A stretch of 60,185 nucleotides of DNA from Mycobacterium sp. ENV421. Its GTDB lineage: Bacteria > Actinomycetota > Actinomycetes > Mycobacteriales > Mycobacteriaceae. Position numbers and translations under genes: made by a program. Numbering within the stretch: position 1 is the first letter of the stretch; every line of letters starts with the position of its first letter. The DNA lies in contig NZ_PDHO01000032.1 of NCBI RefSeq assembly GCF_002887815.1, positions 1 to 60,185 of the forward strand, in the 5' to 3' direction. This document shows positions 8,682 through 17,260 of the stretch, piece after piece. Under the pieces are notes generated by a model. The model was not told where the DNA came from and did not search any database. It saw nothing but the letters and a program-made list of their open reading frames with translations.

Positions 8682-9989
8682 ATGAATGCCACCGCAGCCG
8701 CAGACACGGCCTTGACCGTCGCCTGTGCACCGGGAGTCACCCCGCGGTTGTTGCGACTGCCGGCAACGGTGGAGAGCATGAGCGCGTATGTGTCCGTGGG
8801 CGGATACTCGCCGCTGGACAGCGCCGAGGGTCTGCTCGCCGAGGTGGAAGGCTCGGGCCTACTCGGCCGCGGTGGCGCCGCCTTCCCGCTGGCGGTCAAA
8901 CTGCGTACGGTGCGCACCGCGCACACCCGCGGCCATGAGACCGTGGTGCTGGCCAACGGCGAAGAGGGCGAGCCCGCGTCGGTGAAGGACCGGTGGCTGC
9001 TGCGCCACCGTCCGCACCTGGTGCTCGACGGTGTGCGACTGGCGGCCCGCCTGGTCGGCGCCCAACATGCCTACGTCTACGTCTCCGACCTCGATGCGGC
9101 ACGCGCCGTCGACGCCGCGCTCAGCGAGGTGGGGTTCGATACGCTTGGCGGCCTCCAGATTTCGATCGTCACTGTGACCGCTGGCTACGTGGCCGGTGAG
9201 GAAACCGCCGCGGTACGCGCCGTCAACGGCGGACCGGCCAAGCCGACCGACAAGCCGCCACGGCCGTTCCAGCACGGCGTCGCAGGACATCCCACTCTGG
9301 TCAGTAACGTCGAGACGCTGGCCAACCTGCCGTATCTCCAACGCAACGGCGCCACGGCCTTCCGCTCGGCCGGCACGGCGGCCTCGCCGGGCACCTTCCT
9401 GATGACGATCACCGGCGCGGGACGGCCACCGGCCCTCTACGAGGTGCCGCACGGCATGCCGTTCCGCGATCTTCTTGCCGTACACGGTGTTTCGCCGGAC
9501 TCGGTGCAGGGCGCCCTGATGGGCGGATACTTCGCCGGGTTGCTGAACCGCGATGTGCTCGACACCACCCTTGATCACGAGACGTTCCGCGAGCTCGGAT
9601 GCGGCCTCGGCTGCGGCGCGGTGGCGATTCTCACCGACGATTGTCCGGTGGCAGTGGCGGCATCGGTGCTGGCCTACTTCGACCGGGAGAACGCCGGGCA
9701 GTGCGGGTCGTGCTTCAACGGCACGGCGGCGATGGCCGCGGCCGCAGGCGCGCTGCGCGACGGTGCGGCCACCGCCGAGGACGTGGCCCGCCTGGAGCGC
9801 TGGTCAGTCGTGCTGCGCGGCCGGGGTGCCTGCGCCACCCTCGACGGGGCGGCCAATGTGGCGGGCAGCCTGCTCAAGCAGTTCCCCGCGGTTGTCGAAC
9901 AGCATCTGGCCGGCGCTTGTGATGCATGCGGGGCAGGCCGATTCAGCGCCCAGCGTCCCTACGAGGTGGAGGCGGTGACGCAGCCATGA
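8682..9989 (+). CDS. NuoF-like flavoprotein (FMN/NADH, SLBB, [4Fe-4S])
   Basis: 435 aa, resembling the 51-kDa subunit of complex I and formate/hydrogenase diaphorases. It shows the nucleotide-binding region ANGEEGEPASVKDRWLLR, an SLBB-like segment (about residues 240-300), and the C-terminal Fe-S region with QCGSCFNGTAAM and RGACATLD. There are no other Nuo genes nearby. The stop overlaps the next ferredoxin start by 4 bp. Inference: it works as an NAD(P)H:ferredoxin oxidoreductase for the ferredoxin at 9986 and possibly for the P450 at 14551, which has no conventional ferredoxin reductase in the window. Confidence 0.85.
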   Translation: MNATAAADTALTVACAPGVTPRLLRLPATVESMSAYVSVGGYSPLDSAEGLLAEVEGSGLLGRGGAAFPLAVKLRTVRTAHTRGHETVVLANGEEGEPASVKDRWLLRHRPHLVLDGVRLAARLVGAQHAYVYVSDLDAARAVDAALSEVGFDTLGGLQISIVTVTAGYVAGEETAAVRAVNGGPAKPTDKPPRPFQHGVAGHPTLVSNVETLANLPYLQRNGATAFRSAGTAASPGTFLMTITGAGRPPALYEVPHGMPFRDLLAVHGVSPDSVQGALMGGYFAGLLNRDVLDTTLDHETFRELGCGLGCGAVAILTDDCPVAVAASVLAYFDRENAGQCGSCFNGTAAMAAAAGALRDGAATAEDVARLERWSVVLRGRGACATLDGAANVAGSLLKQFPAVVEQHLAGACDACGAGRFSAQRPYEVEAVTQP

Positions 9990-10279
9990 GCGGTGAGATC
10001 CGAATTCGGCTGGACCGGACGCTCTGTGACGGTTTCGGTGCCTGCGCCAAGCACGCGCCGAAGCACTTTTCGCTCGACGACTGGGGCTATGCGTCCCTGA
10101 TCGGGGATGGCAGGGTGGCCGAGGCCGACCGCGACGATGTCCTGCGGGCGCTGTTCGACTGCCCGGTGCACGCAATCATCGAGATCAGCGACAACGAGTT
10201 CGACGGCGAGACCGGACCTGTGGACACACCGGCCGAGGAATCACCGGTCTTCGAGGCCCGCTGGGGCTACGCCCAGTGA
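9986..10279 (+). CDS. Single-cluster ferredoxin ([3Fe-4S]/[4Fe-4S])
   Basis: 97 aa from ATG 9986. Cluster ligands appear as CDGFGAC (Cys-x5-Cys, missing the middle Cys of a CxxCxxC motif) and a later FDCPVHAI. That arrangement is typical of actinobacterial P450-type [3Fe-4S] ferredoxins. It has an unusual acidic C-terminal extension of about 25 residues. Overlaps both neighbours by 4 bp, so it is translationally coupled to the NuoF-like protein upstream and the DUF35-thiolase fusion downstream. Confidence 0.88.
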   Translation: MSGEIRIRLDRTLCDGFGACAKHAPKHFSLDDWGYASLIGDGRVAEADRDDVLRALFDCPVHAIIEISDNEFDGETGPVDTPAEESPVFEARWGYAQ

Positions 10280-11922
10280 CCCGCGCCCCGCTGCCTCAGG
10301 TCACCGGCGAGAACGAGTTCTTCTGGACCTCGGGAGCCGACGACACCCTGCGCATCCAGGAGTGCCAGGGGTGCAGCTCCCTGATCCATCCGCCGCAGCC
10401 GGTGTGCCGGTACTGCGGAAGCCACGACCTCAAGGCCAAGCCGGTCAGTGGCGTAGCCGTGCTGTCGGCGTTCACCGTCAACGAGCGGTTCAGCATTCCG
10501 GGCTTGCCTGCGCCCTATGTGGTGGCCCAGGTGGCGATCCAGGAGGATCCGCGAGTCCGGTTGACCACCAACATCATCGACGCCGACCCCGCCGATCTGG
10601 AACTCGGCCAGCTTGTCGAAGTCGTCTTCGAGCAGAACGACGACGTGTATCTGCCGCTGTTCCGCCCGGTGACACCGAAACAGATCGCCGAGCAACCGAC
10701 CGACGAGATCGCCCCGCAGGACTTCGCCAAGCATGTCCGGCCGCCGCTGACCGCCACCAAGTTCGAGGAGCGGTCGGCGATCACCGGAATCGGCGCGTCA
10801 CGGCTGGGGCGCCGCCTGATGGTGAACCCGTTGTCGCTGACCGTCGAGGCCTGCGAAGCCGCGGTGGCCGATGCCGGGCTCACGTTCGCCGATATCGACG
10901 GCTTGTCCACCTATCCCGGCCTCGACATCGCCGGCATGGGCGAAGGCGGCGTGACCGCACTGGAGGGCGCGCTGGGGTTGCGGCCCACGTGGATCAACGG
11001 CGGGATGGACACCTTCGGGCCAGGTGGATCCATCATCGCGGCGATGATGGCCGTCGCCACCGGGATGGCCCGGCACGTGCTGTGCTTCCGCACGCTGTGG
11101 GAGTCGACCTTCCAGGAGCTGCTCAAGCAGGGCAAGATGGCGCCGCCCGGCGGGGCGCGCACCAGCAGCTGGCAGATGCCGTTCGGCGCGACCTCCGCCG
11201 CACACACGTTGGCGCTCAACGCCCAACGGCACTTCGCCCGCTACGGCACCACCCGCGAGACACTGGGCTGGATCGCTATCAACCAGCGGGCCAACGCCGC
11301 GCTGAATCCGACCGCCATCTACCGCGACCCGATGACAATGGAGGACTACCTGTCGGCGCGGCCGATCACCACGCCGTTCGGGCTCTACGACTGCGATGTG
11401 CCCTGTGACGGCGCGGTCGCCGTGATCGTCTCCGCGGTGGAAGCCGCCCGCGACCTGCCCAAGCCGCCGGTGTTGTTCGAGGCCGTCGGCACCCAGATCG
11501 TCGAACGCACCGACTGGGATCAGACGACCATGACCCACGAGCCGCAGGTGCTGGGCCAGTCGGCGCATCTGTGGACGCGAACCTCGTTGCGTCCCAGCGA
11601 TGTCGACGTCGCCGAGCTCTACGACGGGTTCACCTTCAACTGCTTGTCGTGGCTGGAGGCGCTCGGCTTCTGCGGCATTGGCGAGGCGAAGGACTTTCTG
11701 GACGGGGGCGCCAACATCGCCCGCGACGGTGTACTCCCGTTGAATACCCACGGCGGTCAGCTCTCCCACGGCCGAACCCACGGTATGGGCCTGATCCACG
11801 AGGCGGTCAGCCAGCTGCGCGGCGAGGCCGGCGATCGGCAGGTCGCGGGCGCCCGCGTCGCGGTGGCGAGCAGCGGAGGGCTGACGCCGAGCGGGGTTCT
11901 GCTGATGCGGGTCGACGGATGA
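10276..11922 (+). CDS. DUF35 (Zn-ribbon/OB) fused to thiolase-like lipid-transfer domain
   Basis: 548 aa from GTG 10276. Residues about 12-135 are a DUF35 module with Zn-ribbon Cys30, Cys33, Cys44, Cys47 and an OB-fold (PYVVAQVAIQEDPRVRL). From about residue 170 it is an SCP2/Ltp-type thiolase (ITGIGASRLGRR onward). Where thiolases carry the nucleophilic Cys this one reads INGGMDTFGPGGS, with no Cys; the C-terminal HGGQLSHGRTHGMG replaces the usual GHPxGxxG. In steroid catabolism DUF35 and Ltp proteins form an aldolase as separate chains, so a single-chain retro-aldolase is my inference. An ordinary thiolase is unlikely. Confidence 0.85.
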   Translation: MTRAPLPQVTGENEFFWTSGADDTLRIQECQGCSSLIHPPQPVCRYCGSHDLKAKPVSGVAVLSAFTVNERFSIPGLPAPYVVAQVAIQEDPRVRLTTNIIDADPADLELGQLVEVVFEQNDDVYLPLFRPVTPKQIAEQPTDEIAPQDFAKHVRPPLTATKFEERSAITGIGASRLGRRLMVNPLSLTVEACEAAVADAGLTFADIDGLSTYPGLDIAGMGEGGVTALEGALGLRPTWINGGMDTFGPGGSIIAAMMAVATGMARHVLCFRTLWESTFQELLKQGKMAPPGGARTSSWQMPFGATSAAHTLALNAQRHFARYGTTRETLGWIAINQRANAALNPTAIYRDPMTMEDYLSARPITTPFGLYDCDVPCDGAVAVIVSAVEAARDLPKPPVLFEAVGTQIVERTDWDQTTMTHEPQVLGQSAHLWTRTSLRPSDVDVAELYDGFTFNCLSWLEALGFCGIGEAKDFLDGGANIARDGVLPLNTHGGQLSHGRTHGMGLIHEAVSQLRGEAGDRQVAGARVAVASSGGLTPSGVLLMRVDG

Positions 11923-11947
11923 GCGAGAATCCGAAGGCGGATCGCGG

Positions 11948-12823
11948 ATGAGCACCGGCACCCCGGTGCGCCGGATGGTTCCGGTCGACGGGATCCCGAT
12001 GTCGGGCTTGTTCGCCGAGGCGGCAGATCCGAAGGGAGTCATCATCGCCCTGCACGGCGGGGCGTCCTCAGCGGCCTACTTCGACTGCCCCAACCACCCT
12101 GAGCTGTCGTTCTTACGGGCCGCGGCCGCAGCGGGTTTCAGCGCGGTGGCACTCGACCGGCCGGGCTACGGAGCATCGGCGCCCTACTCCGATTCGATGT
12201 GGGAGCCGCAACGCCGGGTCGAGTTGGCCTACGGCGCCGCCGACGCGATGCTCGGCAAGCGAGACCGCGGCGCCGGCCTGTTCATCCTGGCGCATTCCAA
12301 CGGCTGCGAACTCGCGTTGCGGATGGCCGTCGCCGAGCGGGGCCGCGACCTGCTGGGTATCGAGCTGGCCGGCACCGGCTTGCGCCAATACCCCTCTGCC
12401 AGAGCCATTCTCAAGCAGGCGACGCCGACCCACCGGCCCGCCGGCCTGCGCGAGTTGATCTGGGCGCCCGAAGAGCTCTATCCCGCCGACGTGATCAACG
12501 CCGTCGGCTCCGCCGGCGCACCGCCGCAAGAAGCGGAGATCTCGACCCACTGGGCCGGGCGGGATTTCCCGGCGCTCGCCGGCCATGTCACCGCGCCGGT
12601 ACGTTTCACCGCCGCCGAGCACGAACGAGTGTGGGACTCCACGCCGGAAGCACTGGCCGACATCGCGGCACTGTTCGGCACGTCGGCGCAGGTGGAGATC
12701 CACCACCAGGACGGCGCAGGACACAATCTGAGCCTGGGTATCGCTGCGGCGCAGTATCACTCGAGTGTCGTGTCGTTCTTCACGAACTGCATCACCGCCG
12801 ACATGGACAGAGAGGCCGGCTAA
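11948..12823 (+). CDS. Alpha/beta hydrolase
   Basis: 291 aa from ATG 11948. IIALHGGASSAAYF gives the oxyanion HGG motif, FILAHSNGCELAL the nucleophile elbow (Ser in HSNG rather than strict GxSxG) and HHQDGAGHNLSLG the C-terminal catalytic His. Lies 25 bp after the DUF35-thiolase gene. The TAA shares a base with the ATG of the following dehydrogenase. A tiny frame 11919-11951 (MSENPKADRG) precedes it but is probably not a gene. Thioesterase or lactonase role in the same pathway is inference. Confidence 0.85.
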   Translation: MSTGTPVRRMVPVDGIPMSGLFAEAADPKGVIIALHGGASSAAYFDCPNHPELSFLRAAAAAGFSAVALDRPGYGASAPYSDSMWEPQRRVELAYGAADAMLGKRDRGAGLFILAHSNGCELALRMAVAERGRDLLGIELAGTGLRQYPSARAILKQATPTHRPAGLRELIWAPEELYPADVINAVGSAGAPPQEAEISTHWAGRDFPALAGHVTAPVRFTAAEHERVWDSTPEALADIAALFGTSAQVEIHHQDGAGHNLSLGIAAAQYHSSVVSFFTNCITADMDREAG

Positions 12824-13641
12824 TGCGCGTCGGATTCATCGGGCTGGGCAGCCAAGGCGCGCCCATGGCACGCCGGATCGTCGAGGGCGGCTACCCGCTC
12901 ACACTGTGGGCCCGGCGCGCGGCATCGGTGGAACCCTTCGCCGACACCGCGGCCACGGTCGCGGCCACGCCGCAGGAGCTGGCCGCCACCAGCGACCTGG
13001 TGTGCCTGTGTGTGGTCGGTGACGCCGACGTGCTCGAGGTGGCGACCGGCGACGGCGGCGTGCTGTCCGGACTGCAGCCCGGCGGCATCATCGCCGTGCA
13101 CGCCACCGTGCACCCGGACACCTGCCGACAGTTGGCCGAGCAGGCCGCCGCTCAGGGGGTCTCCGTCGTCGACGCTCCGGTCAGCGGTGGTGGCCCGGCC
13201 GCCGAGGAGGGAAAGCTTCTGGTGATGGTCGGCGGTCAGGATGCCGTGGTGGAGAAGGTCCGCCCGGTGTTCGCCACCTACGCCGATCCGATCGTGCACC
13301 TGGGTGACGTCGGCTCTGGACAGGTCACCAAACTGCTGAACAACCTGTTGTTCACCGCGAACATCGCGACCGCCAAGACCGCGCTGGATCTCGGTGCGGC
13401 GCTGGGTATCACACCCGAGAACCTGTCAGAGGTCATCACCCGGGGATCGGCCAACAGCTTCGCGCTGGGCAGCGTGGCCCGATTCGGCGGCAACCTCGAC
13501 ATCCTCAAGCAGGTCGCCGCGGGGCTGCTGCACAAGGACGTCAGCCTGATCGCGGGGATCGCCGACAAGGCAGGCGCACAGCCCGGTGCGGTGCTGGACG
13601 CCGCCGACGCCGCACTGAGGTTGATGGACAACCCACGGTGA
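12823..13641 (+). CDS. 3-Hydroxyisobutyrate dehydrogenase-like oxidoreductase, copy 1
   Basis: 272 aa, beta-hydroxyacid dehydrogenase family. N-terminal NAD(P) motif VGFIGLGSQGAPMA, substrate motif VDAPVSGGGPAA, and catalytic-Lys region VTKLLNNLLF. The GLGxxG-type motif and absence of a clear basic residue at the end of the second strand do not settle NAD versus NADP. Overlaps its downstream paralogue by 4 bp. Likely oxidises a beta-hydroxy acid or CoA intermediate of the pathway. Confidence 0.9.
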   Translation: MRVGFIGLGSQGAPMARRIVEGGYPLTLWARRAASVEPFADTAATVAATPQELAATSDLVCLCVVGDADVLEVATGDGGVLSGLQPGGIIAVHATVHPDTCRQLAEQAAAQGVSVVDAPVSGGGPAAEEGKLLVMVGGQDAVVEKVRPVFATYADPIVHLGDVGSGQVTKLLNNLLFTANIATAKTALDLGAALGITPENLSEVITRGSANSFALGSVARFGGNLDILKQVAAGLLHKDVSLIAGIADKAGAQPGAVLDAADAALRLMDNPR

Positions 13642-14453
13642 AAGTCGGCTTCATCGGGGCGGGCCGGATGGGCGCACCCATGGTGCAGCGGCTGGCCGGC
13701 GCCGGCCACGACGTCACCGTGCTCGGTAGGACTCCCGAGAAGCTCATCGCAGCAGGCGAATTGGGTGCGACCGCGGCCGGGAGCGCCGCCGATGTGGCCC
13801 GTGAGGCCGACGCGGTGGTTCTCTGCGTCTTCACCGACGAGCAGGTGCGCCAGATCGTCCTGGCCGACAACCTGCTGGGCGCCATGCGCCAGGGCGCGGT
13901 GCTGATCCTGCACACCACAGGCAATCCGCGCACCGCCGAAGCGATCGCCGCGCACGCCGACGAACTCGGCATCGGCGTGCTCGACGCACCGGTGAGCGGC
14001 GGACCGCATGACATCGCCGCAGGAACGGTGACGGTGTTCGTCGGCGGCGGCGACGACGCGTATGCGCTGGCGCGGCCGGTGCTGTCCAGCTACGCCGATC
14101 CGGTGCTGCACGTCGGACCGACGGGGTTCGGTCAGCGGGTCAAGTTGATCAACAACGCGCTGTTCGCCGCGCAGATCGGCATCGTGGCGGAGGCGGTCGC
14201 GCTGGCCGGTCGCCTCGGTGTCGACGAGACCACCCTGCTCGGCGCACTCCCCCACGGCAGCGGCACCAGCCGAGCTCTGGATTCGATCGCGCGCGTCGGC
14301 TCGGCGAGCGGATTCATCGCTGCAGTCGGTGAATTCATCGGCAAGGACGTCGCCGTCGTCCGCGCGACCGCAGCCGATCTGGGGACCGACCTCGGACTGC
14401 TGGGGGCGGCCGTCGACGCCGGCCTTCCGAGCGCGAAAGGTGAGGGGAATTAG
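13638..14453 (+). CDS. 3-Hydroxyisobutyrate dehydrogenase-like oxidoreductase, copy 2
   Basis: 271 aa, GTG start at 13638. Same family as its upstream neighbour: VGFIGAGRMGAPMV, LDAPVSGGPHD, VKLINNALF. Tandem duplication is evident from shared length and motifs, but the sequences have diverged substantially, so different substrates or a heteromer are possible. Last gene of the 8682-14453 operon; the P450 promoter follows. Confidence 0.9.
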   Translation: MKVGFIGAGRMGAPMVQRLAGAGHDVTVLGRTPEKLIAAGELGATAAGSAADVAREADAVVLCVFTDEQVRQIVLADNLLGAMRQGAVLILHTTGNPRTAEAIAAHADELGIGVLDAPVSGGPHDIAAGTVTVFVGGGDDAYALARPVLSSYADPVLHVGPTGFGQRVKLINNALFAAQIGIVAEAVALAGRLGVDETTLLGALPHGSGTSRALDSIARVGSASGFIAAVGEFIGKDVAVVRATAADLGTDLGLLGAAVDAGLPSAKGEGN

Positions 14454-14485
14454 CCATTTTCCGCTCTCCCGTCAGACCCACTGTT

Positions 14486-14517
14486 AGCGTTACACTCAAC
14501 CAACCTTCCGTAACGCT
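14486..14517. promoter_or_regulatory. Inverted repeat in P450 promoter
   Basis: AGCGTTAC (14486-14493) and GTAACGCT (14510-14517) are perfect inverted arms around 16 nt. Inside lies ACCAACCT (14499-14506), identical to the half-site of the palindrome upstream of the TetR gene at 16459. Located 34-65 bp before the P450 start codon. Confidence 0.5.
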
Positions 14518-14550
14518 CAAGACCCAGCTCTCGCCTCGGAGGAGAACGCA

Positions 14551-15753
14551 ATGACTCAGGCCGAACTCGTCTTCGATCCGTTCTCGCAGGAGTACTTCAA
14601 CAACCCGTTCGACATCTACGAGCGCATGCGGGCCGAGGCCCCGCTGTATTACGACGCTAAAGAGGACTTCTACGCGATCTCCCGGCACGAGGATGTCGCG
14701 GCGGCACTGAAGGATCATGAGAGCTTCTCGTCGACCCGCGGTTGCGATCTGGCCATGGTGAAAGCGGACGAGCCGCCGCAGAAGTCGATCATCTTCATGG
14801 ACCCGCCCGAGCACCGGCACATGCGCAGTCTGCTGAACAAAGCCTTCACCCCCCGTGCGGTGCAGTCGCAACGTGATGTGGTCATCGAACTGGCGGACAA
14901 GTATCTGGCGGCGGCCGACCCGGACAACTTCGACGTGGTCCAGGACTTCTCCGGGCCGTTCCCGGTCGAGGTCATCACCCGGATGGCCGGCGTGCCGGAG
15001 GAATACCGGCAGCAGGTTCGGCACTGGATCGACACCAGCCTCAGTCGTGAGCCCGGGCAGATGGGGACCAGCGAGGCCGGCATGCAGGCCAATATCGAGA
15101 CCGCGATGTACTACTACGGCCTGGTGCAGGAGCGGCGCGAGAACCCGCAGGATGACATGATCAGCCGCCTGATCGCCGCCGAGATCCCCGATGACGACGG
15201 CCACATGCGCCGGTTGGATGACATCGAAATCTGCGGTTTCGCAACGCTTCTCGGCGGTGCGGGTGCCGAGACCGTAACCAAGCTGATGGGGACCGCCGCG
15301 GTCAACTTCGCCCGCTTCCCCGACCAGTGGCGCAAGCTGCTCGACGACCGGTCCAAGATTCCCGCGGCGGTGGAGGAACTGCTGCGCTACGAGGGGCCGG
15401 TGCAGTACAACGTGCGCTACACCCTCAAGGACACCGAGGTGCCCAGCGGCAAGATCCCGGCAGGCAAGCCGGTGTTCCTCCTGCTGGCGTCGGCCAACCG
15501 CGACTCGGCCGCCTTCACCGACGCCGACGCCTTCGACATCGACCGCGACCGCACCGAGGCGCAGAACCTGGGCCTGGGTTACGGCATCCACAGCTGCCTC
15601 GGCGCCGCCCTGGCCCGCATGGAAAGCGCCCTGGCGCTGGAGAAACTGCTGGACTTCATGCCGCGCTACGAAGTCCAGTGGGATGGGCTGCGCCGCGTAC
15701 AGATGCAGAATGTGGCGGGTTACTCCCACGTACCGGTGAAGGTGCTGCGATGA
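14551..15753 (+). CDS. Cytochrome P450
   Basis: 400 aa, standard for soluble bacterial class-I P450s, start ATG 14551 behind GGAGGAG. I-helix oxygen-activation motif GGAGAET (acid-alcohol pair Glu-Thr), K-helix ExxR in EELLRYEG, heme-thiolate loop GYGIHSCLGAALAR with the Cys at residue 349. I cannot place the CYP family. The ferredoxin at 15750 overlaps its stop, so electrons come through that [3Fe-4S] protein. No adjacent FAD ferredoxin reductase exists; the NuoF-like protein at 8682 is a candidate. Probably hydroxylates the pathway substrate. Confidence 0.96.
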   Translation: MTQAELVFDPFSQEYFNNPFDIYERMRAEAPLYYDAKEDFYAISRHEDVAAALKDHESFSSTRGCDLAMVKADEPPQKSIIFMDPPEHRHMRSLLNKAFTPRAVQSQRDVVIELADKYLAAADPDNFDVVQDFSGPFPVEVITRMAGVPEEYRQQVRHWIDTSLSREPGQMGTSEAGMQANIETAMYYYGLVQERRENPQDDMISRLIAAEIPDDDGHMRRLDDIEICGFATLLGGAGAETVTKLMGTAAVNFARFPDQWRKLLDDRSKIPAAVEELLRYEGPVQYNVRYTLKDTEVPSGKIPAGKPVFLLLASANRDSAAFTDADAFDIDRDRTEAQNLGLGYGIHSCLGAALARMESALALEKLLDFMPRYEVQWDGLRRVQMQNVAGYSHVPVKVLR

Positions 15754-15941
15754 AGATTGAAGTGGACTTCGGCCTGTGTGAGGCCAACGCGATCTGTATG
15801 GGGATCATCCCGGAGGTGTTCCAGGTCGACGACCAGGATTACCTGCACGTCCTGTCCGACGAGGTGACCCCGGAGAACGAGGCACAGATTCGCGACGCGG
15901 TGCGTCAGTGCCCCCGGCAGGCCATCTCCATCAAGGAGTAG
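15750..15941 (+). CDS. P450-associated [3Fe-4S] ferredoxin
   Basis: 63 aa from ATG 15750, overlapping the P450 stop by 4 bp. Cluster ligands CEANAIC (Cys-x5-Cys) and RQCPRQAI; the missing second Cys predicts a [3Fe-4S] centre. Length and position are typical of the dedicated redox partner of actinobacterial P450s. The end is 14 bp from the convergent gene at 15956. Confidence 0.93.
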   Translation: MKIEVDFGLCEANAICMGIIPEVFQVDDQDYLHVLSDEVTPENEAQIRDAVRQCPRQAISIKE

Positions 15942-15955
15942 GTTTCCGTCCGCCC

Positions 15956-16462
15956 TCAGCCGGCCGGGACCAGGTCGGCGCCGATCGGCGGGCAGCTCAT
16001 CGCGCCGCTGCGGAAGGTCTCGGTCGCGGCGACCGACACGTCGTCGACATCGGCCGCGGCCAGCGCCTGGGCCTTGAACACCCGCGCCGCCGAGCTCAGG
16101 CGGTGCTCGACGGAGTCGATGTCGCGGTCGAGATCACCAGACTGCGCTTCACCCCACAACGCCACCTCGGTCATGCCGTAGTCCAGTGCGCGCAGCACGC
16201 CCTCACGGACCCGTGCGTCGGTATCGAGGAGATCGGCGGCGACAGCCAGCGCCTGCGGGTGCGGCTGATCGTCGCCGGCCGCGATCATCGATTCGAAGTC
16301 GGAGGTCTGGGCGCCCAGGATCGTCAGGGGCCGGGTGTCGCCGGGCTGCGCGAGCAGAACGTTGACATCCCAGCCCGCCATCACGCGGTCGAAGATCCAG
16401 CCGCCGGCGTACCGCACCGCCTCGGCGACGCTGGGCGCGACGATGTCGAGCCGGTACCTCAT
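15956..16462 (-). CDS. Hypothetical protein coupled to TetR
   Basis: 168 aa starting at ATG 16462, which overlaps the TetR stop (ATGA), so it is translated with the regulator. Begins MRYRLDIVAPSVAEAVRYAG. I do not recognise the family. The sequence is mixed alpha/beta and acidic in the middle, without signal peptide, membrane segment or metal-binding motif. Co-translation with a TetR protein next to the P450 suggests it belongs to that regulatory or catabolic unit; a function cannot be inferred. Confidence 0.75.
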   Translation of the reverse strand: MRYRLDIVAPSVAEAVRYAGGWIFDRVMAGWDVNVLLAQPGDTRPLTILGAQTSDFESMIAAGDDQPHPQALAVAADLLDTDARVREGVLRALDYGMTEVALWGEAQSGDLDRDIDSVEHRLSSAARVFKAQALAAADVDDVSVAATETFRSGAMSCPPIGADLVPAG

Positions 16463-17067
16463 GATCCGGCGGGCGCCATCAGCTGGCTCGCCAGCGACCT
16501 GGAGTACTCCCGGAACACATCGATCAGCGGTATCGACGGGTCGAGCAGCCATGAGGTCTCCATTCCGTTCACAAATGCCAGGATTTCCACGGCCTTTCGG
16601 GCCGGGTTCACGTCTGATCGGTATCGGCCTTCGGCCTGACCGCTGCGGATCCGGTCGGCGATGATGTCGACCGCCTGCCGATAGCGATCGACCAGCCGGT
16701 CGTGCAGCGGAGCGTCGGGTGCGATGTTCTCCACCATCAGCACCGCGAAGGTGCCGACGAGCTGGGGCGAGCGGTCGAACCGGTCGGCGGCATTGGCGAT
16801 GCCCTCGACCAGGTCGCCGGTCAGGTAGTCGGCATGCTCGCTGTCGTCGGCATCCCGGGCGTCGAGCACCGCGTGCAGCAGTTGCTCCTTGGACTCGAAG
16901 TGATGCAGCAGCCCCGCGGCGGTGACGCCGGCCTCCTTGGCGATCTGCGCGAGGGTGGTGTTGCGCCAGCCATTGCGGGCCAGGAGCCGCTGCGCGACGT
17001 CGAGGATGCGCTGCTTACGATCCTCCCCTTTGGCGAGGAGGGTGGCGTAGGGGCGAGTCGTCGTCAC
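16459..17067 (-). CDS. TetR-family transcriptional regulator
   Basis: 202 aa. N-terminal TetR helix-turn-helix at about residues 17-62 (RILDVAQRLLARNGW, then TLAQIAKEAGVTAAGLLHHF), followed by a ligand-binding helical domain. A 30-bp palindrome sits 19 bp upstream of its start (17086-17115), consistent with autoregulation. One half-site recurs in the P450 promoter, so the P450-ferredoxin unit is the likely second target. Coupled to the hypothetical gene at 15956-16462. Confidence 0.92.
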   Translation of the reverse strand: MTTTRPYATLLAKGEDRKQRILDVAQRLLARNGWRNTTLAQIAKEAGVTAAGLLHHFESKEQLLHAVLDARDADDSEHADYLTGDLVEGIANAADRFDRSPQLVGTFAVLMVENIAPDAPLHDRLVDRYRQAVDIIADRIRSGQAEGRYRSDVNPARKAVEILAFVNGMETSWLLDPSIPLIDVFREYSRSLASQLMAPAGS

Positions 17068-17085
17068 CGCACTCCTTTCCGCCAG

Positions 17086-17115
17086 ACCAACCTAGTGAAC
17101 ACACAGTAGGTTGGT
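17086..17115. promoter_or_regulatory. Probable TetR operator
   Basis: ACCAACCTAGTG (17086-17097), six-base spacer, CAGTAGGTTGGT (17104-17115): inverted arms matching at 11 of 12 positions, directly upstream of the TetR start at 17067. The position fits an autorepression site over the promoter. Confidence 0.65.
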
Positions 17116-17158
17116 TCGGGCGGATGTGACAAGGGTCTCAGCGGAAAAAGTTTCAGGT

Positions 17159-17171
17159 AAGCGAATCGCTT
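17159..17171. promoter_or_regulatory. Short perfect palindrome
   Basis: AAGCGA-A-TCGCTT, in the 193-bp gap between the TetR gene and the end of the ACAD at 17261. Could be a second operator or chance; nothing else in the window matches it that I noticed. Confidence 0.25.
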
Positions 17172-17260
17172 GTCCCGACATCGACGTCAGGGCTGTGAAT
17201 TGGCGCCATCAGCAGCCATGAAGTCGATCTCGCGACGGGTCCAGCGCGACGGCGGGCCGG

